This document shows positions 1-7,335 of a stretch of DNA of 31,727 bases, one piece after another. The stretch lies in contig CAKUZF010000030.1 in the NCBI GenBank assembly GCA_934718155.1, positions 1-31,727 of the forward strand. Direction: 5' to 3'. Source of the stretch: an uncultured Parabacteroides sp. Its GTDB lineage: Bacteria > Bacteroidota > Bacteroidia > Bacteroidales > Tannerellaceae. Position numbers and translations under genes: made by a program. Within the stretch, counting starts at the first letter, position 1; the number at the start of each line of letters is the position of its first letter. The notes beneath the pieces were generated by a model that was given only the letters and a program-made list of their open reading frames with translations, did not search any database and had not been told where the DNA came from.

Positions 1-1
1 C

Positions 2-469
2 GACCCGGTGTTGACGCTGGAGCGAATGCCCGACATCGATCAGCAGGAGCTGGTGGTGGGCGACTTCTTCGCCGAGAAGAGCAAGGTGAATGGGCTTAAC
101 GGCTATGACGCTTATGGCTATCAGAACAAGTATAAATGCACGATGGACCAGAACGGCATGCTGCTGGGCATCGGCACATTCAGCCAAACGACGCTGGTGA
201 AGCCGCTGACCGAGCTGCCTCGCAACGGCGTCTATACCGCCTATCGCGATGCCGACATGACGACCTTCCGCCTGATCGTGCCGCCCTATGCGTTTACGGC
301 CGACTATCCCACGCTCTTGCTGCGGGATGGCGCGAAGCGTTGGAGCCTGCAGCTCAATCCGGCGGCGCTGACCGCATCCGCGGCCGAACCGGAAGCGGGC
401 ACGACCGAAGCGGGCACGCTGCGCTTCGAGTCGGGCAAGTGCTACCCCGTAAAGATGAAAATTCAGTGA
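2..469 (+). CDS. C-terminal part of a fimbrillin-like surface protein (5' end outside window)
   Basis: The frame is open from the left edge (codons begin at base 2) to TGA at 467-469, so this is the tail of a longer gene; the GTG at base 8 is not a credible start. The last ~155 residues are beta-rich and end in GTLRFESGKCYPVKMKIQ, which resembles the closing strands of fimbrillin/Mfa-like proteins, where a 'f.aGk.Y.v.v.i' strand ends the domain. The next gene starts 26 bp downstream on the same strand and is itself a fimbrillin lipoprotein, which supports a fimbrial or surface-adhesin operon. The family call rests on this short C-terminal pattern and on the neighbour; the N-terminal lipobox cannot be seen. 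It could also be another beta-sandwich surface lipoprotein. Confidence 0.55.
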   Translation, partial: DPVLTLERMPDIDQQELVVGDFFAEKSKVNGLNGYDAYGYQNKYKCTMDQNGMLLGIGTFSQTTLVKPLTELPRNGVYTAYRDADMTTFRLIVPPYAFTADYPTLLLRDGAKRWSLQLNPAALTASAAEPEAGTTEAGTLRFESGKCYPVKMKIQ

Positions 470-495
470 ATCATGTGAAACCAACAGGACGAGGA

Positions 496-2598
496 ATGCG
501 AATGAAACGAGGAATAGATAAACGATGGGGAGGCTGTTGCCTCCTTCTGAGCTGGCTGCTCGCCGCTGTGGCGTGCACCGGCGAGATGGAATGGCCCAAC
601 GGCCAGCCGACCGACGAGCCGCTGCGGCTGACGGGCGTCGTGCCGACGATGGCAGGCACATCCGCCACGAAGGCCGATGCGCAGGCCGAGCAGAAGCCCG
701 ACGAGATCTACGTGGGCCGTAAGCAATTCGTGCTAAATGATGAGGTGTTCTTCACGAAGATTCAGCGCACCGCTCAGCCGCTGACGAAGTTCTCCTATAC
801 CAACGAAACCTGGAAGCTGGGGGAGTCGTGGACGCATCAGCCCGCCGAGAACGAAACGGAGGCTAAGAAGATCTACTGGAGCGATGGGCAAAGCGCGCAT
901 ACCTTCGTGGGCTATGGCCTGCCGCAGCAGACGGAAGGCAAAACCTTCGATTGGGAGCGGAAAACGGAGAGCGGCGACATCTTCTATGGCTCGATCGGCG
1001 AGAAGGGCGCAACTGGTCAGCTGGTGTTTACAGAGACGCTGCTTCAGGAAGAAGACTTGGTGTTGGCCCACAGTGAGGATCTGATCCCCGAGAAAACGAC
1101 GGGTATCGCCAACGTCCCCTTCTATCATGCCTTGGCGCAGGTGCGGGTGATTGTCGACCTGGTGGGCTTCTCGGCCAGCGAAGAGGCGTGGGACAACGGG
1201 ACCCGCGTGTCGGAGATGGTGTTGAAGCAGCTGCCGATGGGCTACCGCTGGCTGCAAGCCTCGAGTGCGGTGGAGGATGTCGTGGAGGGCGACGAGGGGG
1301 TGCACATTCTGCGTGATGTGCAGCTGTGGACTCCGTTCGAAGAAGGTGTGAACACGGGCATGAGCCGCCAGTTCCACTTCTATGGCTTGGCGGTGCCGGG
1401 CACGCGAACCGACTTGCCGTTCCGCTTCAAGGTGAGGTATCCCGACCCCAACGACAAGACCATCATGAAGGAGAAGCACTATCAGACTACGGCCAAGAAG
1501 ATTACATTCATTGGCGGCAAGTGCACGACGATTAGGATCTCGTTGAACCATGAGAGCGAGGATATGACCGTCTCGGCCATCTATGTGGACTGGGGCTACG
1601 CCGACATGCCCGACCAAATTGCGTTGCACAAGAAATCCACCTTCTTGCAGACGACCGATCTCAAAACGGTTACTACGCATACGGAAACACACACCGAAGA
1701 GTCGGACTACACCTGGCTGCACACGACGAAAGTGGGCAGCATAGTGGACGATAAAGACCATGATGGCTCTTCGGAAAAGATGGCTTATTGCATCACCTCG
1801 ACGCAGCAGCTGCTCTCTTTCGCCAAGGAGGTGAACCAGGGCTACGACTTCAGGGGCAAGCATGTCCGCCTGGATGCCTCGCTCACCTTGCAGCCCACTG
1901 CCGCCGGCGCGGCCACGATGAGCTGGGTGGGCATTGGAACGGCGGAGAAACCCTTCCGTGGCACGCTGCATGGCGGCGGGCGCACCGTGTCGCGACTGAA
2001 CGGCAAACCGCTGTTTGGCGGCTTGTCGGCAGAGGCCCGGGTGGAGCACCTCACGCTAAAGGATGCCGTGGGCGTCGATGGCCGAGGCCTGCTGGCCCAT
2101 AGCAACGGCGGCGCGATCGTGGCTTGCCGGGTGCAGAACGGGGTCGTGTTGCAGGGCACTGGCGCCGTGGGCAGCCTGGTGGGCACGAACAGAGGCAGGA
2201 TCGTGGCCTGCTCGCACGATGGCGACACCCGTGCGGCCAATGCCACAACCGTCGGCGGCCTGGTGGGCGCGAACAACGGCGGCACAATCGTAGCCTCCTT
2301 CCAGGCGGGGGCGGTGACGGGCGGCGCGGCTTGTTATGGCGTGGCTCCGGAAGGCGGCACGCTGACGGGCTGCTACTACAACTCGACGCTCGCGACCGAC
2401 GTAACCGCCGTTGCGAATGTTGAGGGAAGAACCACCTTCGAAATGCAGCATCCGAATGCGGCGGATGGAACGGGCTTCGTGGCGGATTTGAATCAGGCTT
2501 TGCAGGACGCGGCTCCGTCCGAACAATATGAGTATGTAGATAGAGCATCCAGCTATCCCATCGTGCAGGCGAAATCGGGAAGCGCTACCACCCCGTAG
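496..2598 (+). CDS. Fimbrillin-family lipoprotein with C-terminal GLUG-type beta-helix
   Basis: Predicted 700-aa outer-surface lipoprotein. The open frame extends upstream to about 136, but that part overlaps the previous gene; ATG 496 (or ATG 502, with GAGG at 491-494) begins a lipoprotein signal with a basic start, a hydrophobic stretch and lipobox AVAC (Cys27). Residues ~35-360 match the Mfa/FimA-like fimbrillin layout: a 'W..G....F..YG' core, a 'V.fyHaLAqvrv' strand, and 'GGKCTTIRISLNHES' near the domain end. After a linker, residues ~437-640 look like a GLUG-associated beta-helix: LSFAKEVNQGYDFRGKHVRL, then WVGIGTAEKPFRGTLHGGG, then repeats GSLVGTNRGRIVAC and GGLVGANNGGTIVAS. In Bacteroidales such proteins are pilus subunits or accessory adhesins. 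The fimbrillin-GLUG fusion suggests a tip or accessory adhesin rather than a shaft subunit, which is inference. Confidence 0.75.
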   Translation: MRMKRGIDKRWGGCCLLLSWLLAAVACTGEMEWPNGQPTDEPLRLTGVVPTMAGTSATKADAQAEQKPDEIYVGRKQFVLNDEVFFTKIQRTAQPLTKFSYTNETWKLGESWTHQPAENETEAKKIYWSDGQSAHTFVGYGLPQQTEGKTFDWERKTESGDIFYGSIGEKGATGQLVFTETLLQEEDLVLAHSEDLIPEKTTGIANVPFYHALAQVRVIVDLVGFSASEEAWDNGTRVSEMVLKQLPMGYRWLQASSAVEDVVEGDEGVHILRDVQLWTPFEEGVNTGMSRQFHFYGLAVPGTRTDLPFRFKVRYPDPNDKTIMKEKHYQTTAKKITFIGGKCTTIRISLNHESEDMTVSAIYVDWGYADMPDQIALHKKSTFLQTTDLKTVTTHTETHTEESDYTWLHTTKVGSIVDDKDHDGSSEKMAYCITSTQQLLSFAKEVNQGYDFRGKHVRLDASLTLQPTAAGAATMSWVGIGTAEKPFRGTLHGGGRTVSRLNGKPLFGGLSAEARVEHLTLKDAVGVDGRGLLAHSNGGAIVACRVQNGVVLQGTGAVGSLVGTNRGRIVACSHDGDTRAANATTVGGLVGANNGGTIVASFQAGAVTGGAACYGVAPEGGTLTGCYYNSTLATDVTAVANVEGRTTFEMQHPNAADGTGFVADLNQALQDAAPSEQYEYVDRASSYPIVQAKSGSATTP

Positions 2599-2623
2599 AA
2601 ACAGGGCGAAACGTGCCCCTACG
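2594..2623 (+). terminator. Hairpin at the end of the fimbrillin gene
   Basis: CGTAG (2594-2598) and GGGC (2604-2607) pair with GCCC (2615-2618) and CTACG (2619-2623), giving a 9-bp stem with a 5-nt bulge and a 7-nt loop. The 5' arm contains the TAG stop codon. There is no clean U-tract, so it may stabilise RNA or act together with the inverted-repeat element just downstream. Confidence 0.35.
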
Positions 2624-2628
2624 AGGAA

Positions 2629-2768
2629 CGTAAATTTTGTTGCCCGTCGGCGTAAAAAACGACGGGCAACAAAATAAAAAACGACGGGCAACGAAATAAA
2701 AAACGACGGGCAATGAAATTTATCGGCACGGGCAACGAAATTTAAAACGACGGGCAACGAAATTTACG
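2629..2768. repeat. 140-bp element: 21-bp inverted ends and five 22-bp tandem repeats
   Basis: The core CGACGGGCAA (fourth copy variant GCACGGGCAA) recurs at 2660, 2682, 2704, 2726 and 2748, exactly 22 bp apart, separated by A/T-rich spacers. One copy lies in the opposite orientation at the left edge: 2629-2649 is the reverse complement of 2748-2768 at 20 of 21 positions, and the mismatch would be a G-U pair in RNA. The same left arm also pairs perfectly over 16 bp with the first repeat (2634-2649 with 2660-2675, 10-nt loop). The element is not coding in any convincing frame. It may be a terminator or attenuator, a protein-binding array or a small palindromic repeat element. Confidence 0.8.
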
Positions 2769-2810
2769 CCACTTTTCATCCCCTTATGGCGAAATTTTGG
2801 CATACTGAAT

Positions 2811-2858
2811 TTTTTTTTTCGTAGCGCATATCTATATATGCGCATACAAAAAAAAAAA
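2811..2858. other. AT-rich palindrome flanked by a T-run and an A-run
   Basis: GCGCATAT (2824-2831) and ATATGCGC (2836-2843) form a perfect 8-bp stem with a 4-nt loop. GTA before it pairs with TAC after it (one bulged A), and a run of about nine T before it can pair with a run of A after it. It reads as a hairpin plus T-run on the minus strand, and as an A-run/hairpin on the plus strand. It could be a terminator against antisense transcription or a protein-binding palindrome in the hexosaminidase leader region. The rest of 2599-2976 is low-complexity A/T sequence without a gene. Confidence 0.5.
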
Positions 2859-2918
2859 TAACACTATCTGATAGCGGGGCGGCGTAAAAACCGTCTTTTT
2901 TTTTTGAATAAAAATGGT

Positions 2919-2926
2919 TACCTTCG
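2919..2926 (+). promoter_or_regulatory. Weak -7-like element before the hexosaminidase
   Basis: TACCTTCG matches the Bacteroidota -7 consensus TAnnTTTG at all but one defined base and lies 50 bp before ATG 2977. A TTTG at 2903-2906 is only 12 bp upstream, shorter than the usual ~19-21 bp spacing, so the match is weak. Confidence 0.3.
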
Positions 2927-2976
2927 CGACCAATGATGGATGTTCCATCAGGAGATAGCAATAAAACAATCAAGCA

Positions 2977-4710
2977 ATGATGAGTAAACGCGTTTCGTTG
3001 TGGGCCACCGGTTTGTGCGCCCTGTTATTAACGGCCAGTTGCGCTGAGCCGAATGTGGGTGAGCGTCGTGCAGGCGTGATACCGGCACCTGTGGAGTTGA
3101 CAAAAGGACAAGGACTCTTTGCGATCGGTCCCCGCACGGAGATCGGCTATGCCGACGAGTCGCTGAAGGGAATGGCCGCCCAGCTTTCTGAAGAGATTGA
3201 GCGGGCAAGCGGCATGAAACTGGCTTTCGCCTCCGACAAGGAGTCGAACTGCAAGATCTTCTTAGAACTGGTCGATCCGTCGATGTTCGCCGACCTGCCT
3301 ACGCCTTACGGCAACAGCCCGACGGCTGGCGACCCGCGCGCCGAGTTCTATCAGCTCTCGGTGGAGAAAGACAACGTTTACATCAAGGCACCGGCCTTGG
3401 CGGGCATGCGCCGAGGCATCGCCACCCTGACGCAGCTGGTGGCTCAGAACGCCACTCCGGCCGAGAACGGCAAGCTCTACTTGCCGCTGGTCGAGGTGAA
3501 AGACGCACCCCGCTTCGCCTGGCGTGGCCTTTCGCTCGACGTTTCGCGCTGCTTCTTCACGGTCGACGAGGTGAAGCAGGTGATCGACATGATCGCTCGC
3601 TACAAGATGAACGTGCTGCATATGCACCTGACCGACAACCAGGGCTGGCGCTTGGAGATCAAGGCCTATCCGCAGCTGACCGAGGTGGGCGGCCGCATCC
3701 CCTTGAAGGGCAAGCCCGTTGGCTTCTACACGCAGGAGGAGTTTAAGGAGCTGATCGCCTACGCGGCCGATCGCCAGGTGACGATTGTTCCCGAGGTGGA
3801 CCTGCCGGGCCATACGGCAGCGGTGTTCGCCGCCTATCCCGAGCTGAAGAACGCCGTGACGATGAAGCTGGACGCCGCCATGGCCGGACAGGCGCTGAAC
3901 GCCTTAGACGTTGACGATCCGAAGGCGATGGCGCTGACCGAGGCGGTCGTGAAGGAGGTGGCCGCTCTGACGCCGGGCGCCTACATCCATGTGGGTGGCG
4001 ATGAGTCGGTAGGTTTGCCGCACGACAAGTATGTGCGCTACATCAATAAGGTAAGCGAGATGGTGAAGGCCAACGGCAAGCGCATGGCGGGCTGGCAGGA
4101 GACGGCGCGCGCCGACATTGGCGAGGGCGACCTGTTCCAGCACTGGATCATGATGCGCGACGAGTCGAGCGAAGACTTCGCCTCGAGCAAGGAGGTGCAA
4201 AAGCAGCCGGAGGCGCTCCGCAAGATGATCAAGCTCTATGCCGACTTCATGAAGGAGGCGGGCAAGGATCCCGAGCTGGGCATCAGCAAGGGGGCGAAGG
4301 TGATCCTCTCGCCGAGCCGCTACGTCTATATGGACATGCCTTACCTGGAGCCGAGCGCCGACTCTACGCAGACCGACGAGCAGAATCGCCTGGGCCTGCA
4401 GGTTTACGCCAAGCAGACGGTGGCCGATATGTATGACTGGGACCCGATGACGCTCAACCCGACCGTCGAGGAGCCCACTCAGAAGGTGGCCGGCATTGAG
4501 GCCGCAATCTGGTGTGAGACGGTGAGCAGCTTCAGCGACCTGCAGTTCCTGCTGTTGCCTCGCCTGGCGGGTGTGGCCGAGAAGGGCTGGAGCCGTGTGG
4601 AGCAGACCGCTTGGGACGAGTATAGCCAGCGCCTCGCCGCGCAGCAACCGCTGTGGGAGAAGGCCGGCTGGAACTACTTCAAGTCGTCGATGGTGCCTTG
4701 GCAAGACTGA
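2977..4710 (+). CDS. GH20 beta-N-acetylhexosaminidase, lipoprotein
   Basis: This 577-aa protein should remove terminal beta-linked GlcNAc or GalNAc from glycans, acting at the cell surface or in the periplasm. The N-terminus has a lipoprotein signal ending LTASC (Cys22); ATG 2977 and ATG 2980 are adjacent and equally plausible starts. Residues ~33-170 form the usual GH20b-like N-terminal domain. The catalytic barrel starts at ~175, with NVLHMHLTDNQGWRLEIKAY (212-231), PEVDLPGH (272-279) and HVGGDES (338-344); Asp342-Glu343 is the GH20 catalytic pair, in which Asp positions the substrate acetamide and Glu is the acid. It stands alone on the plus strand between two terminator-like structures. 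Together with the neighbouring fucosidase it points to processing of mucin- or N-glycan-type sugars. Exact linkage preference cannot be read from sequence. Confidence 0.93.
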   Translation: MMSKRVSLWATGLCALLLTASCAEPNVGERRAGVIPAPVELTKGQGLFAIGPRTEIGYADESLKGMAAQLSEEIERASGMKLAFASDKESNCKIFLELVDPSMFADLPTPYGNSPTAGDPRAEFYQLSVEKDNVYIKAPALAGMRRGIATLTQLVAQNATPAENGKLYLPLVEVKDAPRFAWRGLSLDVSRCFFTVDEVKQVIDMIARYKMNVLHMHLTDNQGWRLEIKAYPQLTEVGGRIPLKGKPVGFYTQEEFKELIAYAADRQVTIVPEVDLPGHTAAVFAAYPELKNAVTMKLDAAMAGQALNALDVDDPKAMALTEAVVKEVAALTPGAYIHVGGDESVGLPHDKYVRYINKVSEMVKANGKRMAGWQETARADIGEGDLFQHWIMMRDESSEDFASSKEVQKQPEALRKMIKLYADFMKEAGKDPELGISKGAKVILSPSRYVYMDMPYLEPSADSTQTDEQNRLGLQVYAKQTVADMYDWDPMTLNPTVEEPTQKVAGIEAAIWCETVSSFSDLQFLLLPRLAGVAEKGWSRVEQTAWDEYSQRLAAQQPLWEKAGWNYFKSSMVPWQD

Positions 4711-4744
4711 TATCGGGGCGCTACGTCGCGCTGAGAGAAAGAAT

Positions 4745-4785
4745 AAAAAAGTCCGCAAGCTGTGTTCGCTTGCGGACTTTTTTTT
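4745..4785. terminator. Bidirectional intrinsic terminator between hexosaminidase and thioredoxin
   Basis: GTCCGCAAGC (4751-4760) pairs perfectly with GCTTGCGGAC (4768-4777) around a 7-nt loop. An A-run (4745-4750) precedes it and a T-run (4778-4785) follows, so it works in both directions for the two convergent genes. The thioredoxin stop codon abuts the T-run. Confidence 0.93.
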
Positions 4786-5267
4786 CACTTAAGCAGGAAC
4801 TCGTCGATCTGCTGCACGAAGGCTTCGCGCGGCATCGCCCCCATCGACATCTTGGGCTTGCCCGCCTTCGGGATGAAGAGGAAGGTGGGGATGCTCTGGA
4901 CGCCAAAGGCGGCGGCCAGCTCCTGCTCCTGGTCGACATTGATCTTATAGACCACGATCTCCTTCTTATAGAGGATGGCCAAGTCGCGCAGGATGGGGGC
5001 TACCTGTTTGCAAGGCCCGCACCAGTCGGCATAGAAGTCGATGATGCAGGGCTTGTCGCCCTCGTAGACCCACTTGTCGGGGTTCTTCTCGTAGTTGTAC
5101 ACCTTGGCGAGGAAGTCGGCTTTGGTGAGCACGACCACTTCGCCCTTCGAGGGCGCGGCTTGCGCCGTTTGCGCCTCGCCGCCCTTGGCGTCGGTCGACG
5201 CCGTCGCCGAGCAGCTCATCAGGAGCGTGGCGAGTGCCATCAGCCCCATGGCTCTTAGTTTGTTCAT
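4785..5267 (-). CDS. Periplasmic thioredoxin-fold lipoprotein (TrxP-like)
   Basis: This 160-aa protein has a lipoprotein signal ending LLMSC (Cys19), a short Ala/Ser-rich linker and a complete thioredoxin fold. The active site is DFYADWCGPCKQVAP, followed by the cis-proline segment QSIPTFLF. WCGPC is the reducing-thioredoxin motif, so it probably acts as a disulfide reductase or isomerase outside the cytoplasm. It resembles the exported TrxP-type thioredoxins of Bacteroides; that name is family inference. It is the last gene of the minus-strand run, 22 bp after the fucosidase, and ends at a strong terminator. Confidence 0.88.
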   Translation of the reverse strand: MNKLRAMGLMALATLLMSCSATASTDAKGGEAQTAQAAPSKGEVVVLTKADFLAKVYNYEKNPDKWVYEGDKPCIIDFYADWCGPCKQVAPILRDLAILYKKEIVVYKINVDQEQELAAAFGVQSIPTFLFIPKAGKPKMSMGAMPREAFVQQIDEFLLK

Positions 5268-5289
5268 GTTTATGTTGTTTTAAAATAAG

Positions 5290-6594
5290 TTAGAAGTCCA
5301 GTTGGATGACATAGTCGATGTCGGTCGGCACCTCGGGAAGACGCAGCAGCAGCCCCTCCTTGTCTTGCTCGAAGCGCACCTTCTCGCCATTCTTGAAAAG
5401 GGTGGCTTTGCGCACCTTCCGATCGGTGAGGGGCAGGTAGAGCCCCTTGTCTTTCAGGTTGAGGATGTGCACGTAGAGGGTGTTACCCTTTTGCGTGGTC
5501 ACGCCCCATTCGTGCGGCTCGATCAGTCCGCCCCGTGTGCCATAGATGGTTTCGCCATACACCTTGAGCCAGTCGCCCATCTCCTGCAGCCGTTGCAACG
5601 ACAGCGCGGGCAGGCAGCCGTCAGGCTGCGGGCCGATGTTCATCAAGAGGTTGGCGTTCATGCCTGCCGCCTTCACCAGGTAGTGGATGAGCCGTTCGCC
5701 CGTCTTATAGTTTTGGTCGGTGATGCGATAGCCCCACATGCCGTTCATTGTCTCGCAGGTCTCCAAGGGCAGCTGACCCACCTCTTGTCCGGCCGAGAAG
5801 CCGGCGGTGTTCTGCCCCGGCAGGTCGCGCTCGAAGAGCTGGAAGTCTTCGCCGGGATGCGGCGCCTTGTGATGGTTGTTGCCAATCATGCAGGCGGGTT
5901 GCAGCCGGTGGATGTGGCTGTAGATCTCGTCGAGACCCCAGTCGAAGCCCGGGTTGACATTCTGGTCCCACTCGCCGTCGAACCAGATCGCGCCCACCGG
6001 GCCGTAGTTGGTCAGCAGCTCGCCCAGCTGATCCTTCATGAACTGGCGGTAGCTCTTGAAGTCGCCCTGCGACTGGCGCCCCGTGCCGTGGCCGGAACTG
6101 CCCAGCGGGTAATAATCGTCACGGGTCCAGTCGAGCAGCGAGTAGTAGAAGTGTATGCTCAGCCCCTGCTTGTGGCACTCGTCGGCCAGCTCCTTCACGA
6201 TGTCGCGCTTGAAGGGCGTCGCCTCGACGACGTTGAAGTCGGAGTAGCGCGAGTTGAACATCGAGAAGCCGTCGTGATGGCGCGTGGTGAAGCAGATGTA
6301 TTTCGCCCCGGCCGCCTTGAAGGCCGCCACCCACTCGGCGGCGTTGAAGCGGGAGGGATAGAAGCCGCCCGCCAATTTGGCATACTCCTCGTGGTTGAGG
6401 TTGCGGTTGTTCATCACCCATTCGCCATCGGCCATCATGCTGTAGATGCCATAATGGAGGAAGATGCCGAACTTGTTGTCTTGAAACGCCTGGCGCGTCT
6501 GCAGGTTCTCGGGCGTAGGCCGATAGTCATCCTGGGCGAAAGCGGGGAGGCTGAGCCCCGCGGCCAGCAGTAAACCAATGAATCCTTTTCTCAT
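5290..6594 (-). CDS. GH29 alpha-L-fucosidase, secreted
   Basis: This 434-aa enzyme hydrolyses terminal alpha-L-fucose. I start it at ATG 6594 (MRKGFIGLLLAAGLSLPAFA, then QDD), because this gives a clean signal peptide; the frame extends upstream to 6672 but would put 26 charged residues before it. GH29 signatures are KFGIFLHYGIYS (41-52), YICFTTRHHDGFSMFNS (99-115), IHFYYSLLDW (147-156) and GAIWFDGEWD (201-210), in which Asp206 is the expected nucleophile. The chain stops soon after the catalytic barrel plus one small beta domain, so there is no extra carbohydrate-binding module. It lies 44 bp after trkA and 22 bp before the thioredoxin, an unusual operon setting. Together with the GH20 enzyme across the terminator it fits trimming of fucosylated host glycans. 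Confidence 0.93.
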   Translation of the reverse strand: MRKGFIGLLLAAGLSLPAFAQDDYRPTPENLQTRQAFQDNKFGIFLHYGIYSMMADGEWVMNNRNLNHEEYAKLAGGFYPSRFNAAEWVAAFKAAGAKYICFTTRHHDGFSMFNSRYSDFNVVEATPFKRDIVKELADECHKQGLSIHFYYSLLDWTRDDYYPLGSSGHGTGRQSQGDFKSYRQFMKDQLGELLTNYGPVGAIWFDGEWDQNVNPGFDWGLDEIYSHIHRLQPACMIGNNHHKAPHPGEDFQLFERDLPGQNTAGFSAGQEVGQLPLETCETMNGMWGYRITDQNYKTGERLIHYLVKAAGMNANLLMNIGPQPDGCLPALSLQRLQEMGDWLKVYGETIYGTRGGLIEPHEWGVTTQKGNTLYVHILNLKDKGLYLPLTDRKVRKATLFKNGEKVRFEQDKEGLLLRLPEVPTDIDYVIQLDF

Positions 6595-6638
6595 AGCTGT
6601 ATTTTTTTTAATCTGTTTGCGTGTAGGTGTTGAGCGGG

Positions 6639-7319
6639 TCATAAGGTCAGTTTGTTCACCGCCTCGACGCATCCGAAGAGCAGGAGGGTGTCGCCCTCCT
6701 CGATCGTGAGCTGCGGCGAGGGGTGGATCACCTGCCCGACCGTCTGCGTCAGGCCGATCAGGTTCTTCTGCTGCCGCGGCCGCTCGATGGCTACCAGGTG
6801 GAGCTGGAAATGCTTTTCGAGGTCGACCTCCTCTACGGTCTGCCCCACGAGGAGCCGCGGCGTCTTGATCTTGTAGAGGTGTTCCGACTCCGTCACCTTA
6901 TACCAGCGCAGGAACCGCTCGCCCAGGCAGGCTTGGGCCGTGTAGAGATGCGAGAAGTCCTGCTCGGGCGTGATGATCTCGTCGACGCCGATGGCCCGTA
7001 TCACCGTCTCGTGGATCGACGAGATCGCCCTGACGATCAGGCGCGGTGCGTCGAGGCTTTTCAGCAAGGCCGTGGTTTGCACCGAGAGGCCGAAGTCTTT
7101 GCCGAAGGTGACAAACACCGCGTCGGTCTCCGCCAAGGGGAGCGAGGCCAAGGCGACCTTGTCGGTCGAGTCGAGCGCCAGCGCCCCCGCCAGGTCGTCT
7201 TTGATCAAATCCACCTGTCGCATCGCTTTGTCGATGCCGATCACCTCATGCCCGATGCGGGTCAAGTCGCGGGCGATGGCCCGTCCTAAATTGCCTAATC
7301 CAATGACGATGTATTTCAT
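6639..7319 (-). CDS. trkA: TrkA/KtrA-type potassium uptake regulator (RCK)
   Basis: This 226-aa cytoplasmic protein is the nucleotide-binding gating subunit of a potassium uptake system. The N-terminal Rossmann RCK_N domain has the GLGNLG loop (residues 7-12) and an acidic residue at the end of beta2 (VIGIDKA). A C-terminal RCK_C domain ends 'GDTLLLFG'. One RCK unit per chain and this length match KtrA-type rather than the duplicated E. coli TrkA. It starts 17 bp after the trkH stop, so the two are co-transcribed and should form one complex. Confidence 0.93.
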   Translation of the reverse strand: MKYIVIGLGNLGRAIARDLTRIGHEVIGIDKAMRQVDLIKDDLAGALALDSTDKVALASLPLAETDAVFVTFGKDFGLSVQTTALLKSLDAPRLIVRAISSIHETVIRAIGVDEIITPEQDFSHLYTAQACLGERFLRWYKVTESEHLYKIKTPRLLVGQTVEEVDLEKHFQLHLVAIERPRQQKNLIGLTQTVGQVIHPSPQLTIEEGDTLLLFGCVEAVNKLTL

Positions 7320-7335
7320 ACTGCGTGTGCTATTT

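Noticed and set aside
733..2049. 438-codon minus-strand frame inside the fimbrillin gene
   Set aside because: No domain, His/Arg/Leu-rich composition; the plus strand encodes a coherent lipoprotein.
2629..2768. CRISPR array
   Set aside because: The spacing is periodic but the spacers are short, nearly identical A/T sequence rather than unique 30-bp spacers, and no cas genes are present.
5302..6573. 423-codon plus-strand frame opposite the fucosidase
   Set aside because: Antisense shadow; fucosidase motifs and signal peptide are on the minus strand.
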